DNA of 64,000 nt from Chrysomallon squamiferum (GCA_012295275.1 CM022679.1:3406912-3470911); one strand, 5' to 3'; counted from the stretch's first letter, positions 1 to 13,754 are shown. The notes: generated by a model not told the origin, from the letters alone. Made by a program: numbers and translations.

Positions 1-673
1 GCTGTCTATGCGAAGAGTAGCAGGGCAAGAAAACAACAGACTTATGAATAGCAAGCACGCGTATGCATTAAAAACCTTGTAATAGTGACTGGCCATCCTC
101 CAAGTGACAGCAACGACAGACCATATTCCGGCAATGCGGGTCGCCCTACCAGTAACTACCATAAATGTTTATACATATTGGAAAAATCCAAAATTCCCAG
201 GCAAACAAAATCCCCACACTATTAGTAGAGTTCACTACAGCTTCAAAAGGCAAGGTTAGTAGAGCAAAGATGGCAATCTGTGAGGTTATAAGTAAAGGAA
301 GGAAAACAGCAGATAGACAGCTCAAAAGAAAGAAAGATGAATGGATGGATGGATGGATGGCCAGAAAAACCATGCAGAAGAATTCCACAGAGTTGCTTGC
401 TTTGCAGTTTCTCTTCCAACTGCTTGCAGAAAAAAAAATGGATTACAGGAAAGTTTATAAAATGATGATGCACTCATGGTATGATACTGGGAAAGCGAAA
501 AAAAGGTGGTGTGGTCTGGTGTTTTTTTTTAAAAGTGATTTTCTTTTATTACTTTTTTTTTTTTTTTTTTATTTAATTTTTTTTTTTTTTTTTTTTTTTT
601 TTTCTGCACAAGGCCTGCTTTCTAGCTACTTCTTCAGACATAGCCACATCGCATCACTTAAATTTCATCTTAC
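1..673 (-). other. KAT6 intron, cut by the window edge
   Basis: Intronic sequence downstream of the last visible KAT6 exon. It holds a short ATGG repeat (about 337-360) and a long interrupted T tract (about 552-603), which on the coding strand is an A tract some 70 bases past the splice donor. I see no further exon. Open frames here come from low-complexity sequence. Confidence 0.7.
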
Positions 674-3600
674 CATTGGACCCACGGCCTCTCCCCCGTC
701 CAAGCTTCGCAGAAGAATCCTCAGCTTTGAGTGACAAACCTCGTCCTCTTCCTTTCAGCTTGACACCTGTGTCACCAATTTGCAACTTCCAATCAAACAT
801 GTCATTCCCTCTACCCCTACCCATACCTAATGATGAGAATGAAGAACTATGAAGTGCACTGAGCCCAGTAAAATCTTTATTCCCTCCCAGAACACTTGAT
901 GAAGGTGACCGTGCACTTTCTAGCACACTTTTAGCGGATTCATCGTGTCGTTTTCTCCTCTGTCGATTCTGAGTGTACACAGCAAAATTTCTCTTTCTCT
1001 CACCTTGGGCAGTAAATAAATGAGACAGACCATCAAAGAGGCCCTTAAGCTGACCACTTCCAGGTGGTTTTCCTAGTCTTTTACGACCCCTATTAACCTG
1101 CAAACGCTTAGATTTTTTTAACAGTTTGCTCGCAGCCTGCTGCGACTTGCTCTGACTTTGTTTGCCTTGCTTGGTTGCCCTGACTACACTTAAATAATCT
1201 GTTTGAAGTGAACTAAGAGAAACTCTAGATTTGCGCTTGTTGCTTGGTGTGAAGAATTGAGTCAAGCCATCTACCAAGCCTTTTGGCTTGTTCAAAGGCA
1301 GGTATGGTTCAAAGTTGGTCATCTCTGAGTCATTGGCCTCAGACTCACTTGATGGTCCCGAAATGTTTTTTGCCTTCTTCTCACCTGAGGTGTCCAACTC
1401 TTCACCATTAGTCAATGATGTGTCACCCTTTTTCTTACGAGGACCTCGCTTTTTGGAATCCACATATTTTCTGCAAAAAGAAACATTTACTTTGCATGTA
1501 ACCTGACAGCAAACAATTCTTGTTTAAATATCTCTGAAACAGGAAATATAAAAATACAACCATAAATCAATAAATCAATAAATAAATAAGCAAATAAATA
1601 TTTTATTTACAGTTAATAAAACTTTAATACTCCTTTAATAAATGATAGCTTATTTCAGACTTAAACCAACTTATTTTGAATCAAATATTTTAAAAGAATT
1701 AAAAATAAATTAAAAACTATTTATTGCATTTTTGAAGTATCTAAGTATATTAAAATGTTTAGATTACTTTATTTTTCGTAATGAACCACTAATGCAATAA
1801 AATCCATTCATATATCCTTAAATGAAAATCTGTTGAGCAAAACCTCTTAATTATCTATTAATACAATACTCTTTAGTACTCACATACAACTATTTTAAAA
1901 CATAATAAATGAAGCTTTTCTCAAAATGTTTACACTATTTTCTCTCTGGAACAAAACATCAACTATTAAAACATAATACCTAATTTTTGAATTTTCAATT
2001 AAAAATGTATGAAAACTATAAAAATGCAACCACTTTTCTTTATTTTTCATAATTTGGAGAACTGAAAGACTTGAAATTTATACTTCTGCACTCTGATGTA
2101 TCACATTTATTTGTTAATCACAAACAAGTCATAACAAGATTACAACCAATCCAGTAATGAATTTAAGATTTTAAAATATTTTTTTTTTTTAAATATAGAA
2201 AGTGGTGTGCATTTGCTTATATATTGATCCTTGCTACATTTGACTTGGATAAAAACGTAACTTGTACATAAATATTAAGCAGGACCCAATTTGAGCAAGA
2301 CTTTTGTTACTTTTGGTTACATTTTATTATTCCAATATAGTCCTATTTAGTTTTGGCATTACAGTCAATGTAGCAAAGTAATATTAATAAATAAAAAAAT
2401 GACATCAATACTGCATGCAAACCCAACAGACAACCTAAAGCAAGAGCCAACCCGAATGTCGGCATCATCCCATCTCTGCACAACGAGCACGCACTGTTGC
2501 CAGGGGGACTTACTTGCAACACCGGCCCTTAGCATTTGCTTTAGATTTGGCCAGTAGCTTAGCTGCCTGTGCCTTAGTCTGGGCCTTGTATTTGGCTGTG
2601 TACCTGGCTGCCATTTCCAGAAAGTGACGGCCTTTCTTACTGCCTCGGTCCGGATCACAGATATTACATTCCCAGGTACCTGGAACAAAATTTGCTAAAG
2701 TATTAATAAAAGAAATAATCGTAACAGAATTAATAGTAACAATTACTTGTCGAGTTTGAAAAGCACATTAAAAAGAAATATAAAAACCTCACTGGACAGA
2801 TTACATATTTGAATTATTTTAGTATCGATACTGGAACTGCAAAATATTATTATAATGAAAAGAGATTATTGTAAACTACATGTAAAAAAACAGGTAAGCT
2901 TCAACTGAACAACAGTAAAACAATACCTTTAGGAGCTTTGGTTAAAGGTGGATCACAACATTCCATATGAAAACCACGATCACAGGCATCACAAAATAAC
3001 ATATTATCCTGAAAGAAACACCATAATATTATATGTACATCCAAGCACATGTGCACACATATACATTTATATTTTCTTAGCTTTTAAAAACCTCTGCACA
3101 TCTGGTTTGTGATGAATGTGACAGTTTGACACATTACATTACCTTTTTTTCTCCTTTCACAACTTTAACAAACAAACAAAAAATAAAACATTATATAACA
3201 TGATTTAAAAATCTTGTTCTCTCTTAAACAAACACTTCTTTTTTAAGTAGATGTTTATAATTTACCTCCTTCCCTGATTTCCCACAAAAAGAACATTTCT
3301 TGCACTCAATACATTGCCATCTCAAGGTCCTCACTTTTTCGGCAAGATGGGGTGAAAATTTGAGGCATGATGGATGACCTAAAGATAATTTTTAATTTTT
3401 AGAATGAACAGAAATAATGTCAGTTTCAAAGTAAGGTAAAATACTAATCAAATGATGATGATATACAGTTAATATAAATATGTTTTCATTGCAGCTTATA
3501 GTTTTGGTGGTGTATTTTTTTGTTATAAAAGTCATTATGATTTTTACATGACACTTCCACATTTTTTAAAATTCAAAACAGTAATTATACACATAGCATA

Positions 3601-4880
3601 CTTCCTGACGGCGTTATGAAACAAAAGCTCTGTAAAAATGCAAACTTTATTTGAACCTACCACTGCTTCCACAGTTGGCACATGAAATAAGAGCTTCTTC
3701 TTCACCATGCCTGTTCTTTTCTGCAGTGCCAAGACAGAAACTGCAGATAGGTAATGGACGGGCACATTTCTGTGGAAAATAAATAAATAAATAAATAAAA
3801 TAATAATTAAAATAATAATAAAAATACCTTTTAAAAATGTTACACAATTATGAAATTATATATTTTTATTATTTGTTTGAAATGCAATCATAGTGATTTT
3901 TCAAAACTAATATTGCATTTAACTGACAAGCCAGAACACTGGAAAAACTAAACACTATGATAAACAACATGCTATCTAGATAGACATACATTTCCTTCAA
4001 AGTGAGTTCTATATGATAAAACATGTTATAACCTCTAAATCAATTAGAATTATTAGAATTATATCTTAATACAATTGTTGTGATGAAGCAGTAGTATCCC
4101 CATGAATATACTTTCCTGCATTATCTTTATACTTTTGAACTGAGTTAATAAATTGAATTAATAGTGCATTTTCATATTTAATCGACAGTTCAAACTTCTA
4201 CTGTAACTGGTAATGCATCTTGCTATTCCATAAAAAAAAAAATAATAATAATAATATGAATGGCAAGATCTGAAAACATCTGCTTAGTTTTTTCATTACA
4301 AAGTAAATATTTTTAAAATAGGAAAATAATTTTTAACAATATTCAGTAGAAATTTGAGTACATCTCATAGGTGTCCTAGATAAATTTTCATATACAGATT
4401 AAATACAAAAATAATTTCTTCACTTAAAATTTTCAATTTGACAATGTTTGGACAAAGTGCAGTTTTAGTTAAACTTCATTTGATAATATAAACTATGTAA
4501 CTAAATGTTTAACAATTAATGCCATTAAAGTATTTTAAAATTTAGGAAAGTATATGGCAAATTTCAACTTTTTTTCTTTTCTTTTTTTAATTATTTAACA
4601 TAAATTAATTAAAACTGTTACTGAACAAAAACATTTTATTTATTTGCCTTTTGGAATGCCATGTAATAATAAAAAAATATATATATCAAAGTTATATAAT
4701 CTTTATGTACAAAATTTTACTATTAATTTTTAGTTTAAATTTAAAATATTTAATGTCAAAAATTGTAAATACAACTTATTTTTTTACAGATCTATCCAAC
4801 CCTCTACCTATATATATATATAAACATTATATAATAATCCTAATTACAAATTTTTATAATATTTCACTATATATATAAAT

Positions 4881-4936
<56 letters not shown>

Positions 4937-7475
4937 CATGTTTTTCCATTTTAAGAATATTCATAAATCCAAAAATATTTATGTAATATTTATTCTTAGT
5001 CTTAATTTTATGTATTCATTAAAAAAATATATTAAATTAAAAATAAAATCATTATTCATGTATTTTCAGATAATTCATTATTAACTTTTTAAATTATTTT
5101 AATTTTAACAACAATAATAATGAAGACAAAAATAAAATAAATAAATAATAACAATAAATGATAGTGATAATATTGGAACCTACTGACAGTCAATTTCAAA
5201 AACAAATGAATATTTAAATATACTAATTTTTTTTACTGAAGGTGTTGTTGATGTAACAAACACATTTTTTTTTTTTTTTTTAAAAGAAAGAAAAATAACA
5301 AAATAAAGTGTGAAATAATAATAATGGTAATATAATACAACAGTTTAATATTCCAAAAATGGGACATCTGTAGACCAATAATAATCTTTTAATATCAAGT
5401 ACATTATAATTTATGATTTATAAAGGATGTCATTTCAAACAGGAAATAATGTTTGATGCTTGACTGGTTTATGGGAAATATATATGTATTATATCACTGT
5501 ATCACCTAATACACTGGTTGAAAAAGAACTGTTGATTTTTAAAGTGCTGTTAATTGGAACCGTTGAAAAGCTGTGACAGAGTGAAATCCTTACTTCTTTG
5601 AGTGGCAGCTCACCATGCACACAGCATGACCTTACACATTTAACCAGTCTCCTACAGTAATATTGATTTTTCAATGAGCATTATCATAGAAGAGGTATCA
5701 CTTGATATCAACAAGAACAAGCACGGAGCCATGTTGCAGCTCAATCCCAAGGACTATATCAATCAATAGCCTTAACGCTTTTGATATATCATCATTCTTA
5801 ACTTGACCTTAGATATACAAATGCATATATATTTCTGCACCCATAGACAACTTGTAGCAATGTATCTGTTTCTTAAATTGTATTGATGAATGTACTTACA
5901 TGCATATTATGTAGCTAAACATGCATACACCAATACATTTCTTGCAACACTGAATGAGGTTTTGTTTGGTTTGTTCTTGTTTATTAAGATACAAGCCAAT
6001 TTTATAGGGGAAAAACAAAATAATAATAATAATAATAATAATTATAATTATTATTTTTAATTTTCAATATAAGCATGAAAAATAATTTTAATAAAATTTA
6101 ATATTAGTTCAAACACAATTTCACAAAACCATATATGGATATATTTGCAATTTTAAATGTGGCTTTCACTGTGGTTTTAACTGAAACAGCTGTTGCCATT
6201 TGTATTAAGTAACAATTTGTGGTGTTTAATATAAGGTAGACTAGTTTGATAATGCATGCTTGTGATTTCTTCATTAATGTACATGATATTTTTAAACAAT
6301 TTAACGGAAATACAGATAGTAATGTAAATTTAAAAGGAAAAATCAGAATGCTAAAGTTGTTATTTATAATTCCTGATCTACTAAAAATTATGATCAAATA
6401 AACTGTTAATAAGTGAAAAATATTTATTAAGTGACATTTATTTAAGTAACTTTATACAGAACAAAATTAATTGGTTTAGTGTTGGGTTTATAAAACATTT
6501 ATAAGTTTTATAAAAGTTTCTACACTGAGTTAAGAATCTATTTTGTGAAATACAATTATTTTTGTTCCATAAAATTAACAAATAGAATTAAAAATATTAA
6601 AAAGTTGGAAAATGCACATAATAATAATAAAAAAAAAATCTAAAATGTATTAGTGATCAGTAAATTTTAATTTATATTTCAAAACATTCAGAATCTATGA
6701 AAAAAATTGAAAAAATAAAATCTTATCAGCAGACATAAAAAAAAAATAATAAAATAAATGTTAATGATGTGAAAGGAACAGGTTCGAGAATTATTTTTAC
6801 TTCCTTCATACTACTATATTAACTTTTTTCTTTTTTAATAAATATATAAAAAACTGAAAATGAAATGATAATACTCACTTTGTGTCTTTCAAATGGAAGA
6901 ATTATGTTCGAACCAATATCCTCCTCAAAACTTTGAAAACTACAGCTACTTGAACCGATAGAATCTGATTCAGTATGAGCTCCCAATTTCACATGTCTTC
7001 CTTCCTGAACTAAAGTTCCTTTTCGAATTCCTTGTTTTAAGGAAAGTCTTAACTGGGTTAATAAATCAACTCCATCACACAGTTCAATTCTGTAACTTCT
7101 TAAAATAAATTTTTCAATGTTTTTCAAAGTTGATCCTCCAACTTCACCAAGTTCTTTGACAGATCGCACAATAATTTTTGTCAAATCAGCTTTCTTTCCA
7201 ACTTTTAGTCGTCGTGTACGTAATTTTAAAATTCTGTCTGGATCTTTGTATGTAACCAAACCTTTGTTGTAAACTTTTAAAATTGAACCATCTTTCACAG
7301 ATAACTCCAACTGTTCCTTGATGGAATCACGGCTAACTTTATGGTTCTGAAGTATAGCATGACAAATCCTGTCAAAGCTGGGGCGCTGCTTTTGAAATTT
7401 TACTTTCCTAACAGCTTCAATAAGCCAGGCAGTATAGGTTGGGTTTCCAAATCCTGAATGTCCTTCTTTTACCAT
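674..7475 (-). CDS. KAT6: KAT6-type (MOZ/MORF) histone acetyltransferase, N-terminal part, incomplete
   Basis: Nuclear lysine acetyltransferase of the MYST family that acetylates histone H3 in the BRPF/ING5/MEAF6 complex. Six coding exons are visible on the minus strand: 7475-6879, 3769-3661, 3378-3266, 3008-2927, 2679-2514 and 1470-674, all with GT/AG borders and matching phases (about 621 residues). Residues about 8-80 and 95-170 are the paired winged-helix (H15-like) modules. Residues about 207-312 are the tandem PHD fingers, with the expected Cys/His series ([36 protein letters not shown]). A Lys/Arg-rich linker follows with two GLxDGL-type motifs and GRGRG runs. The start is the ATG at 7475, just before MVKEG; ORF sequence reaching further upstream has only non-ATG starts. 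The last exon ends AATG|GTAAGA, phase 1, so the MYST catalytic domain lies left of position 1. KAT6A versus KAT6B cannot be told; invertebrates usually have one gene. Confidence 0.93.
1471..6878 (-). other. KAT6 introns between the visible exons
   Basis: Introns at 6878-3770, 3660-3379, 3265-3009, 2926-2680 and 2513-1471 interrupt the gene. All are strongly AT-rich. The largest (6878-3770) carries an AAT microsatellite at about 4882-4936 and smaller AAT and A tracts. No convincing nested gene was seen. Confidence 0.75.
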
Positions 7476-8600
7476 GATAGGCAGTGAATTTATTAGATGC
7501 AAACAGGTAATAAAACGGTTGTTACACTGAACATTTTATTTATAAAAGTTGTCATCTGTTTTTCAAAAACAAAGTATATTATAGCAATATCTACAAATAA
7601 TAATCAAGTATTTCTTATAAATAATTTACGTCATATTTGCTGTTAATTAACGGTTGTCACTCCTCAATGGCCAGCATTGTTGCGACTCGATGGTTTTTTT
7701 TCTCAAAATGTACTTAGCCATGTCAGACCTGGAAAAAAAAAAAAAAAAAGAAATTTTTAGTAAACTGATTTTACTGAAAATTCTAAATATCTTATTAATA
7801 AAACAAAATATTTTAAAAATTAAAAAATAAAAATGTCGACCTACTAACACAAAATTTGCTAAAATGAAGTAGCTAGACAAAGAAAGCGCTAAGAAAATTA
7901 AGGTTAGGACAAAGGGTGTATTACTTATACTTATAACAGAAACCATTTCGAAAACATCTCCTTAAATAGCAATAAAACACTGGCAGAACTTAACAAATTT
8001 GATAATATTACTTTGTGAATTACTGCTGCGCAGTGGATAAAAAACAATGGCGACAAAAATCTCGCACTTCGTTTGAAGACGGCAAAATGGCGGTTCATCG
8101 CGTCGCAAAGCGAGGTTGCGATCACCACAAAAAAACAGCAAATCGCCATTAACAAAGCTACAGGAAACCAACTGCTATACTAACATGACATGTTTATAAT
8201 TAAAACTAATTATTTATTTATATTTTTAAGGCTGACACTAGCCAGAAAAGACTAAAAACCTATTAATCCGCATATGTTTGCAACTTGCATTCCGCGCGGA
8301 ATAAGCGGGTCTTAAAAACATAAATATAAGAAAAACTCACCCTTTAAAATCAATTACAATATTTTGAATCACTTCTCCACCATTTTATCTTTCAGAATAG
8401 CATTATCTTATTTAGAAGACGAATTTCCCAACATGTACAAAATTGATCAAAGATGCACAATTCTAAGTCCACCATTTTGAAGATTCTCTGTTCAAATATG
8501 GCCGCTGCGCAAAACAGACGTTGGCCAATTAGTTGGGAGAATAACGATTTTCATCAGTATAGATCACTTTTTTGTTTGATTATTTTACTTATATAAAGTA
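7476..8600 (-). promoter_or_regulatory. KAT6 upstream region: probable 5' UTR exon and promoter
   Basis: The KAT6 start exon probably begins after a TTCAG acceptor near 7528. A possible non-coding exon lies at about 7630-7730: a pyrimidine tract and CCAG acceptor, then a short open frame beginning MAKYIL and ending 25 codons later. Two GC-richer islands follow, at 8025-8130 and 8455-8535, standing out from AT-rich surroundings. On the gene strand the first has CCGCCATTTTG, a good YY1-type element common at housekeeping promoters. The second has GCGCAGCGGCCATA and, on the plus strand, GGCCAAT (CCAAT-type). The transcription start is not determined; it is also possible that the islands serve a gene on the other strand, though none was found. 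Confidence 0.45.
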
Positions 8601-9128
8601 TATTTACTGAAATATTACTGCACTATTTTTATTCACTAATAAATATATTATGTGCATGTAATAAATGATAAAGAAACATTGTTTTATTTTAAAGATATAT
8701 TTAATAATCTTCAGTTAAGCGAGGCCATTTTCTCCCGTAAGTGTGTCATGTTGAAGCGATCTGTCCTGTGCTTTAACGAGACGCATTTTCATTGGTTAAG
8801 AAAGCATAAGGTAAACACATATGCCCCACCGGCACTCTTAACGAGTTCAAACGTAAATACATTAGAATCAACAATTACATGCATCATGTAATCTAATATG
8901 CTTTATCAAACCAATCACATACTGTTATAATTTTTGATAAATGATATCAAATGATGTTACAATGTTTCACAATGTTTATTTTAATAAAGATGTTACTGAG
9001 TTAATAAAATATGATGAATCAAACTTCAAATATAGACCTTGTTTTCGGCCTGTTAAAGATAATTATAATAAATTTAAGTAAATTAATTTTAAATCACTTA
9101 TTTCAATGCTAAATGAACGGTAAAGATA

Positions 9129-9213
<85 letters not shown>

Positions 9214-9245
9214 TAAATTTTCCGAAAAACAAATATTGAAATTTT

Positions 9246-9283
<38 letters not shown>

Positions 9284-9900
9284 TCATTATAATTATTAAT
9301 TTAATTTGGAGTTTTCGATATAAATAGAATAATGCTTTAACCGTTGGAATGTAAGTAAACATACACTTTTAAAAGGCTTTATAACAAACAAATTTAATTT
9401 TAATCCAGAAACATTGTGTTCAGACATAAAATCCAAAACTATCACATTGAAATTAAAACAAATAATTTAATAACAATGACTTTACTGTCATTCATTCGGA
9501 TAAAAAGATTATTTGTTTTTATTTTTTATTTATTTAGAATGCCTAATAAATGCAAGGTTGTACTTAAAATCATTTTTATTTAGCAGACACAGTAAGAAAG
9601 ACAGACAAACAGCTGGACAGACAAAATTAGGCTGATATTAATTAAGCCTGTTTCCACCTTCATTATTTAATTATACATATGCTTGGCTTTGTAATCATAA
9701 TGTAAATATGAACTTGAAATACTGTAAGTTAAAGCAATGCACGTGTAATAGTTTAAGTAGATAAGACATTTTGATCTTCGGTGCATCATGGAAACAAGGA
9801 ATTCCACGGCTTTAATTTCGTTCCCTAAGTCTGTGACTAACACCCATTTAAAATACATGAATCAGTTTAAAATGTTTGCTATGATTAACTAGTTATGACA
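8600..9900. other. Intergenic AT-rich DNA with microsatellites
   Basis: No gene was recognised. The open frame at 8652-8891 resembles nothing I know and has no splice or promoter context. Simple repeats: AAT at about 9129-9171, AAAT at 9170-9208 and ATT at 9248-9283; the AAT and ATT arrays are complementary and could pair as a hairpin. Confidence 0.6.
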
Positions 9901-9910
9901 TCACCGAGAG

Positions 9911-9948
<38 letters not shown>
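9911..9948. repeat. Poly(A) tract, 38 bp
   Basis: Uninterrupted A run following GAGAG. There is no recognisable retroposon body on its 5' side, so a retroposed tail is possible but unsupported. Confidence 0.9.
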
Positions 9949-9954
<6 letters not shown>

Positions 9955-10320
9955 GTCGTCAGTAACTCTGCGAAGAGTGCCCAATCAGAAATCAATTTAA
10001 ATCTTCACGTTTGGAGATCGGCTGGATATTGATTAGTTACACAAATATGACAATTACATGTCTGCGACTAGGGACCGATTTAGTCGCCTCGGCTTTTGAA
10101 ATTGATAGGCTCAACGACGCATTCTGCTTTGCATGTCTCAACTGCTGAAATTTACACTGTTAATGCACTGTGCACAGAGCATGCGAATCCCAGTACAAGC
10201 GCTAAAACGATAAAAAAAAAAAAAAAAAAAATATTCCAAATTAGCTGCTGCAGCGCAGAGCACAAAATACTTACGACGATCGTAAACGGTGTAACTACAA
10301 AAACGAGACCACAATGTTTA
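9949..10320. other. Non-repetitive island in the microsatellite tract
   Basis: About 370 bases of ordinary-complexity DNA between simple repeats. It contains a CCAAT box (CCCAATCAGA near 9980), several TAAT/ATTA homeodomain-type cores and an octamer-like TTTGCAT (about 10132). It could be a regulatory element. There is no credible open reading frame. Confidence 0.3.
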
Positions 10321-10442
10321 TTTTAATTTCATTTATTTATTTATTTATTGACGTCGGCGTGATAAATAGCTGTTATCTGCAACGGAAAGAAAACATTTAT
10401 TCTGTTGCGGCTAAAATATATAAATAAATAAATAAATTTAAA

Positions 10443-10508
<66 letters not shown>

Positions 10509-10597
10509 ACTAAACCTCAATAACAAAACGAAATCACAAAAACGAACAGAACAAAAAAAAAAAAAAAAAAAAAAAAAATCCAGTCAATAACAACAGC

Positions 10598-10645
<48 letters not shown>

Positions 10646-10901
10646 CATCATAAACAAATACCTAATCAGAAAAATTAATACATTCTTAATGCATTAAACC
10701 TCATGGATTAACACCTTCATCATATTTCTGTTTATTTATTTTAAATATTTTGTTCACGTAATTTATTTCAAAATTATTTTTCTTCCTTTTTCCTTTTTTC
10801 GGTTTCTTTTTTTCTTTCTTTCTTCTTTTTTAAATTAAATTAAATTTTATTTATTTATTTATTATTTAATTATTTATTTATTCTTATTATCATTATTATT
10901 C

Positions 10902-10951
<50 letters not shown>

Positions 10952-11482
10952 TTCTTAATACCATTCAACTTCTTTGTTCACGAAAGATTTTTGACATCGA
11001 AATATTTCACAGGTGGTTTGTAAGGATAAAAACCAAGAACTCATATTACAGAGGAAAAGAAACCAGAAACACTTCACATGGAAAAACACAATGAAAAATA
11101 ATCCCCAAACTCTCCTCAAAATGCCCCCAAAAAAAAAAAACAACACCTCCAACAAAACAATCGACAACAGCTGTCCATACCACATGTTTGTCCCAACACG
11201 TTTTGCATCAGTGAAACTGTACACTTAGTTTCAATTGTTAAACACAAAAGCCACAAAGCAGAGGAAAAGATGTACCGTATGTTGACGCGTGAACCTTAAA
11301 TACGTCCATGAAAAAAAAAAAAACGAAAAAAGAAGAAGAAAAAAATAGAAAAGAAAATGAATTACACGACTTACGTTGTTGTGTCAGTTACATCGCGTAT
11401 TTTGATAATGCTTATTGTACACAAAAGAGAAAATTAAGAAAAGAAAGACGAAAAAAAAAAAAAAGAAAGAAAGAAAGAAAGA

Positions 11483-11531
<49 letters not shown>

Positions 11532-11652
11532 TATAGATACATAGCAAAAAAAAGAAGAAAACCTAACATAATTATAGAAACTTTTTATTTTTGCTTTATT
11601 ATTATTGTTTCATTACTGGGTTTATAATAATAATAATAATAATAATAATTAT

Positions 11653-11690
<38 letters not shown>

Positions 11691-11883
11691 GAGTTAGCAA
11701 CAAATGCCAGAGACACATATGAGAGGTTTTTTTTTTTATATACAGAAATCATTTTCAGAAAATAAAATAAAATAAAATAAACAAAATGAAAAAAAAAAAA
11801 AAAACAAAAAAAAACAAGTTGATAATGCCCTTTTAGTTTCGACATGTCGGAGGCACATTATATGGAATCTAATTACAAACTCT

Positions 11884-11926
<43 letters not shown>

Positions 11927-11980
11927 CATCTTATTTTTAAACAAGACCAGACAAATTCTATCAATGAACATGAATCGTGG
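10321..11980. repeat. Microsatellite cluster: GA, A, AAT, ATT, T arrays
   Basis: Consecutive simple repeats: ATTT at 10328-10348, (GA)n at about 10447-10505, poly(A) at about 10551-10578, (AAT)n at about 10593-10645, (ATT)n at about 10900-10953, (AAT)n at about 11484-11531, an AAT/ATT pair at about 11625-11691 and a 41-base T tract at about 11886-11926. All open frames across this stretch are translations of repeats. Nothing coding is supported. Confidence 0.85.
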
Positions 11981-11982
11981 AA

Positions 11983-11999
11983 AGCGCGTGCCACGCGCT
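11983..11999. promoter_or_regulatory. Perfect 17-bp palindrome with two CACGCG sites
   Basis: The arms AGCGCGTG and CACGCGCT flank one central C and are perfect reverse complements. Each arm contains CACGCG, the class-C/N-box core preferred by Hairy/E(spl)/HES-type repressors. It sits at the edge of a 250-base non-repetitive island (11,980-12,240). Function is inferred from the motif only. Confidence 0.35.
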
Positions 12000-12259
12000 G
12001 TTGAGCACGAGATCCAACTGGCAGATTAATGACGCAAAACAAAGATAACGACTGGTGGTGGAAAAAACCTACCTAAGGATAGACCTCAGCCGCACGAAAA
12101 GAAAGAAACACAGAGAAGGCGAGACAGCAAAGTAAACACAGCGATTTATTGCTCTGACGTACTGATAAAGATGCATTCAGAGTGAATACAGGTCGCGAGC
12201 TCAGACTGCAGGCTCATACAATAGACGTATGGGGTCCTCTTTATTAGATACCCGTATCT

Positions 12260-12325
12260 CATGTCCTACTACTTCGTCTACTACTACTACTCTATTATTC
12301 CTACTGCTACGCTGCTACTACACTG

Positions 12326-12367
<42 letters not shown>

Positions 12368-12720
12368 TATTATTCCTACTACTACTACTAATACTATTAT
12401 TCCTATTACTACGCTGATACTACTACTACTACTGTTACTGATACTACTATTTCTGCTACTACTACTACTGCCAACACCACACTTATTATTACCATTATTA
12501 CTATTATATGTTATTATTGCCTCTACTAAAACAACCACTACTACAACTACAACTACAACTACTACTATTGCTACTACTACTACTACTATTGCCAATGCCA
12601 CACTTATTATTACCATTATTACTAATACATGTTATTATTACTACTACTAAAACAACCACTATTATAACTACTTCTACTATATTACTATTACAACAACAAC
12701 TACTACTACTACTGCTAAAA
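12260..12720. repeat. Compound triplet microsatellite (TAC/CTA with TTA, CAA variants)
   Basis: Some 460 bases of imperfect three-base periodicity, mainly TAC/ACT with patches of TAT and CAA. All three plus-strand frames, and at least one minus-strand frame, are open over parts of it for that reason. The homopolymeric, frame-independent translations rule out a gene. Confidence 0.85.
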
Positions 12721-13740
12721 AATCACCGTCACCACTGCTGTCACAATTATATAATACAAATAAGAAAGAAAGAAAAGAAAGGAAAGAGAATAACAAATCA
12801 AAAATAATATAATAAAATTAAAAAATAATAATAATAATAATAATAATAAAAATAAAAATAAAAATAAATTCATTATTCCTTGAAAAATAAAAACGGAGAG
12901 AGAGTCTGTATCCTTGACACCGACTCATGAACATCATTTAATGGTTGGTTCTTAACACGAGTTAACTAAACACTCTACAACTTATCGTTTAAAATGACAA
13001 AACATCATCTTGTCATTAAATACATGTTAAACCAGTTGTTATTTAATTTAAAGAGAAACTAACGAAGCATTTTCGGCGCCAGAATATTGACCCATAGACC
13101 TTAAAGGATCTTTTTCTCCATCACAATCAGCATCGTTATCAGTATGTTTATATTATCTTCAAGATGATGACGATGACAGTGATTATCATCATTATCATCA
13201 TCATCATCTTCTTCTTCTTCTTCTCATTATTACTGTTGTAATTTTATAATATTATTATTTTATTATTTTTTTGTTCCTATTGTAGTTGAATATGTTGATA
13301 TCATTATTGTAATTACTGTTATTATTACTAGTGTTGTTTGTTGTTGTTGTTGTTTCTTCTGTGTAATATTAAATTTTATGCATTATTTTCTCTCTTTGTT
13401 TCTTACAAAATAATTATTTAAAATAAAATTAATTATAAACCCAATAAAACATTTTCACTTGTTATTTACTTTCGAAAAGTAAATCAGAGTAAATCAGACT
13501 AAAATATCCTGCTTTAGTAGTTTCTTTAAACGTATAAAGTTTAATTGCGCCAGAGAAATAGTGTTTGATTTGGGAAAGTTTTATATGCTTCGTGAAAAAA
13601 CCGAGTATTTTCTAAAAATGTAGAAAACTGAGAGTATCAGTAAGAACTGGTGCTCGATCCATGTAGCTATCATTATAAAGCCAATAACGTAACCATATTC
13701 TCCCCGTACCAATTCTGTTCTGCAAACAGATGGGTCGTAG
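12721..13740. other. Intergenic, short AAT, ATC and TTG repeats
   Basis: Mixed DNA with small arrays: AAT/AAAAT at 12,822-12,870, ATC/TTC at 13,185-13,225 and TTG near 13,340. No gene found. Confidence 0.6.
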
Positions 13741-13754
13741 ATAAGCCAGTGATA

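Noticed and set aside
165-734. 189-codon plus-strand frame near the left edge
   Set aside because: It crosses T tracts and the antisense of the KAT6 exon; no similarity or signals support it.
12229-12807. Several overlapping frames rich in Tyr, Leu, Thr or Val
   Set aside because: All come from the TAC/ACT triplet array; triplet repeats keep every frame open without coding.
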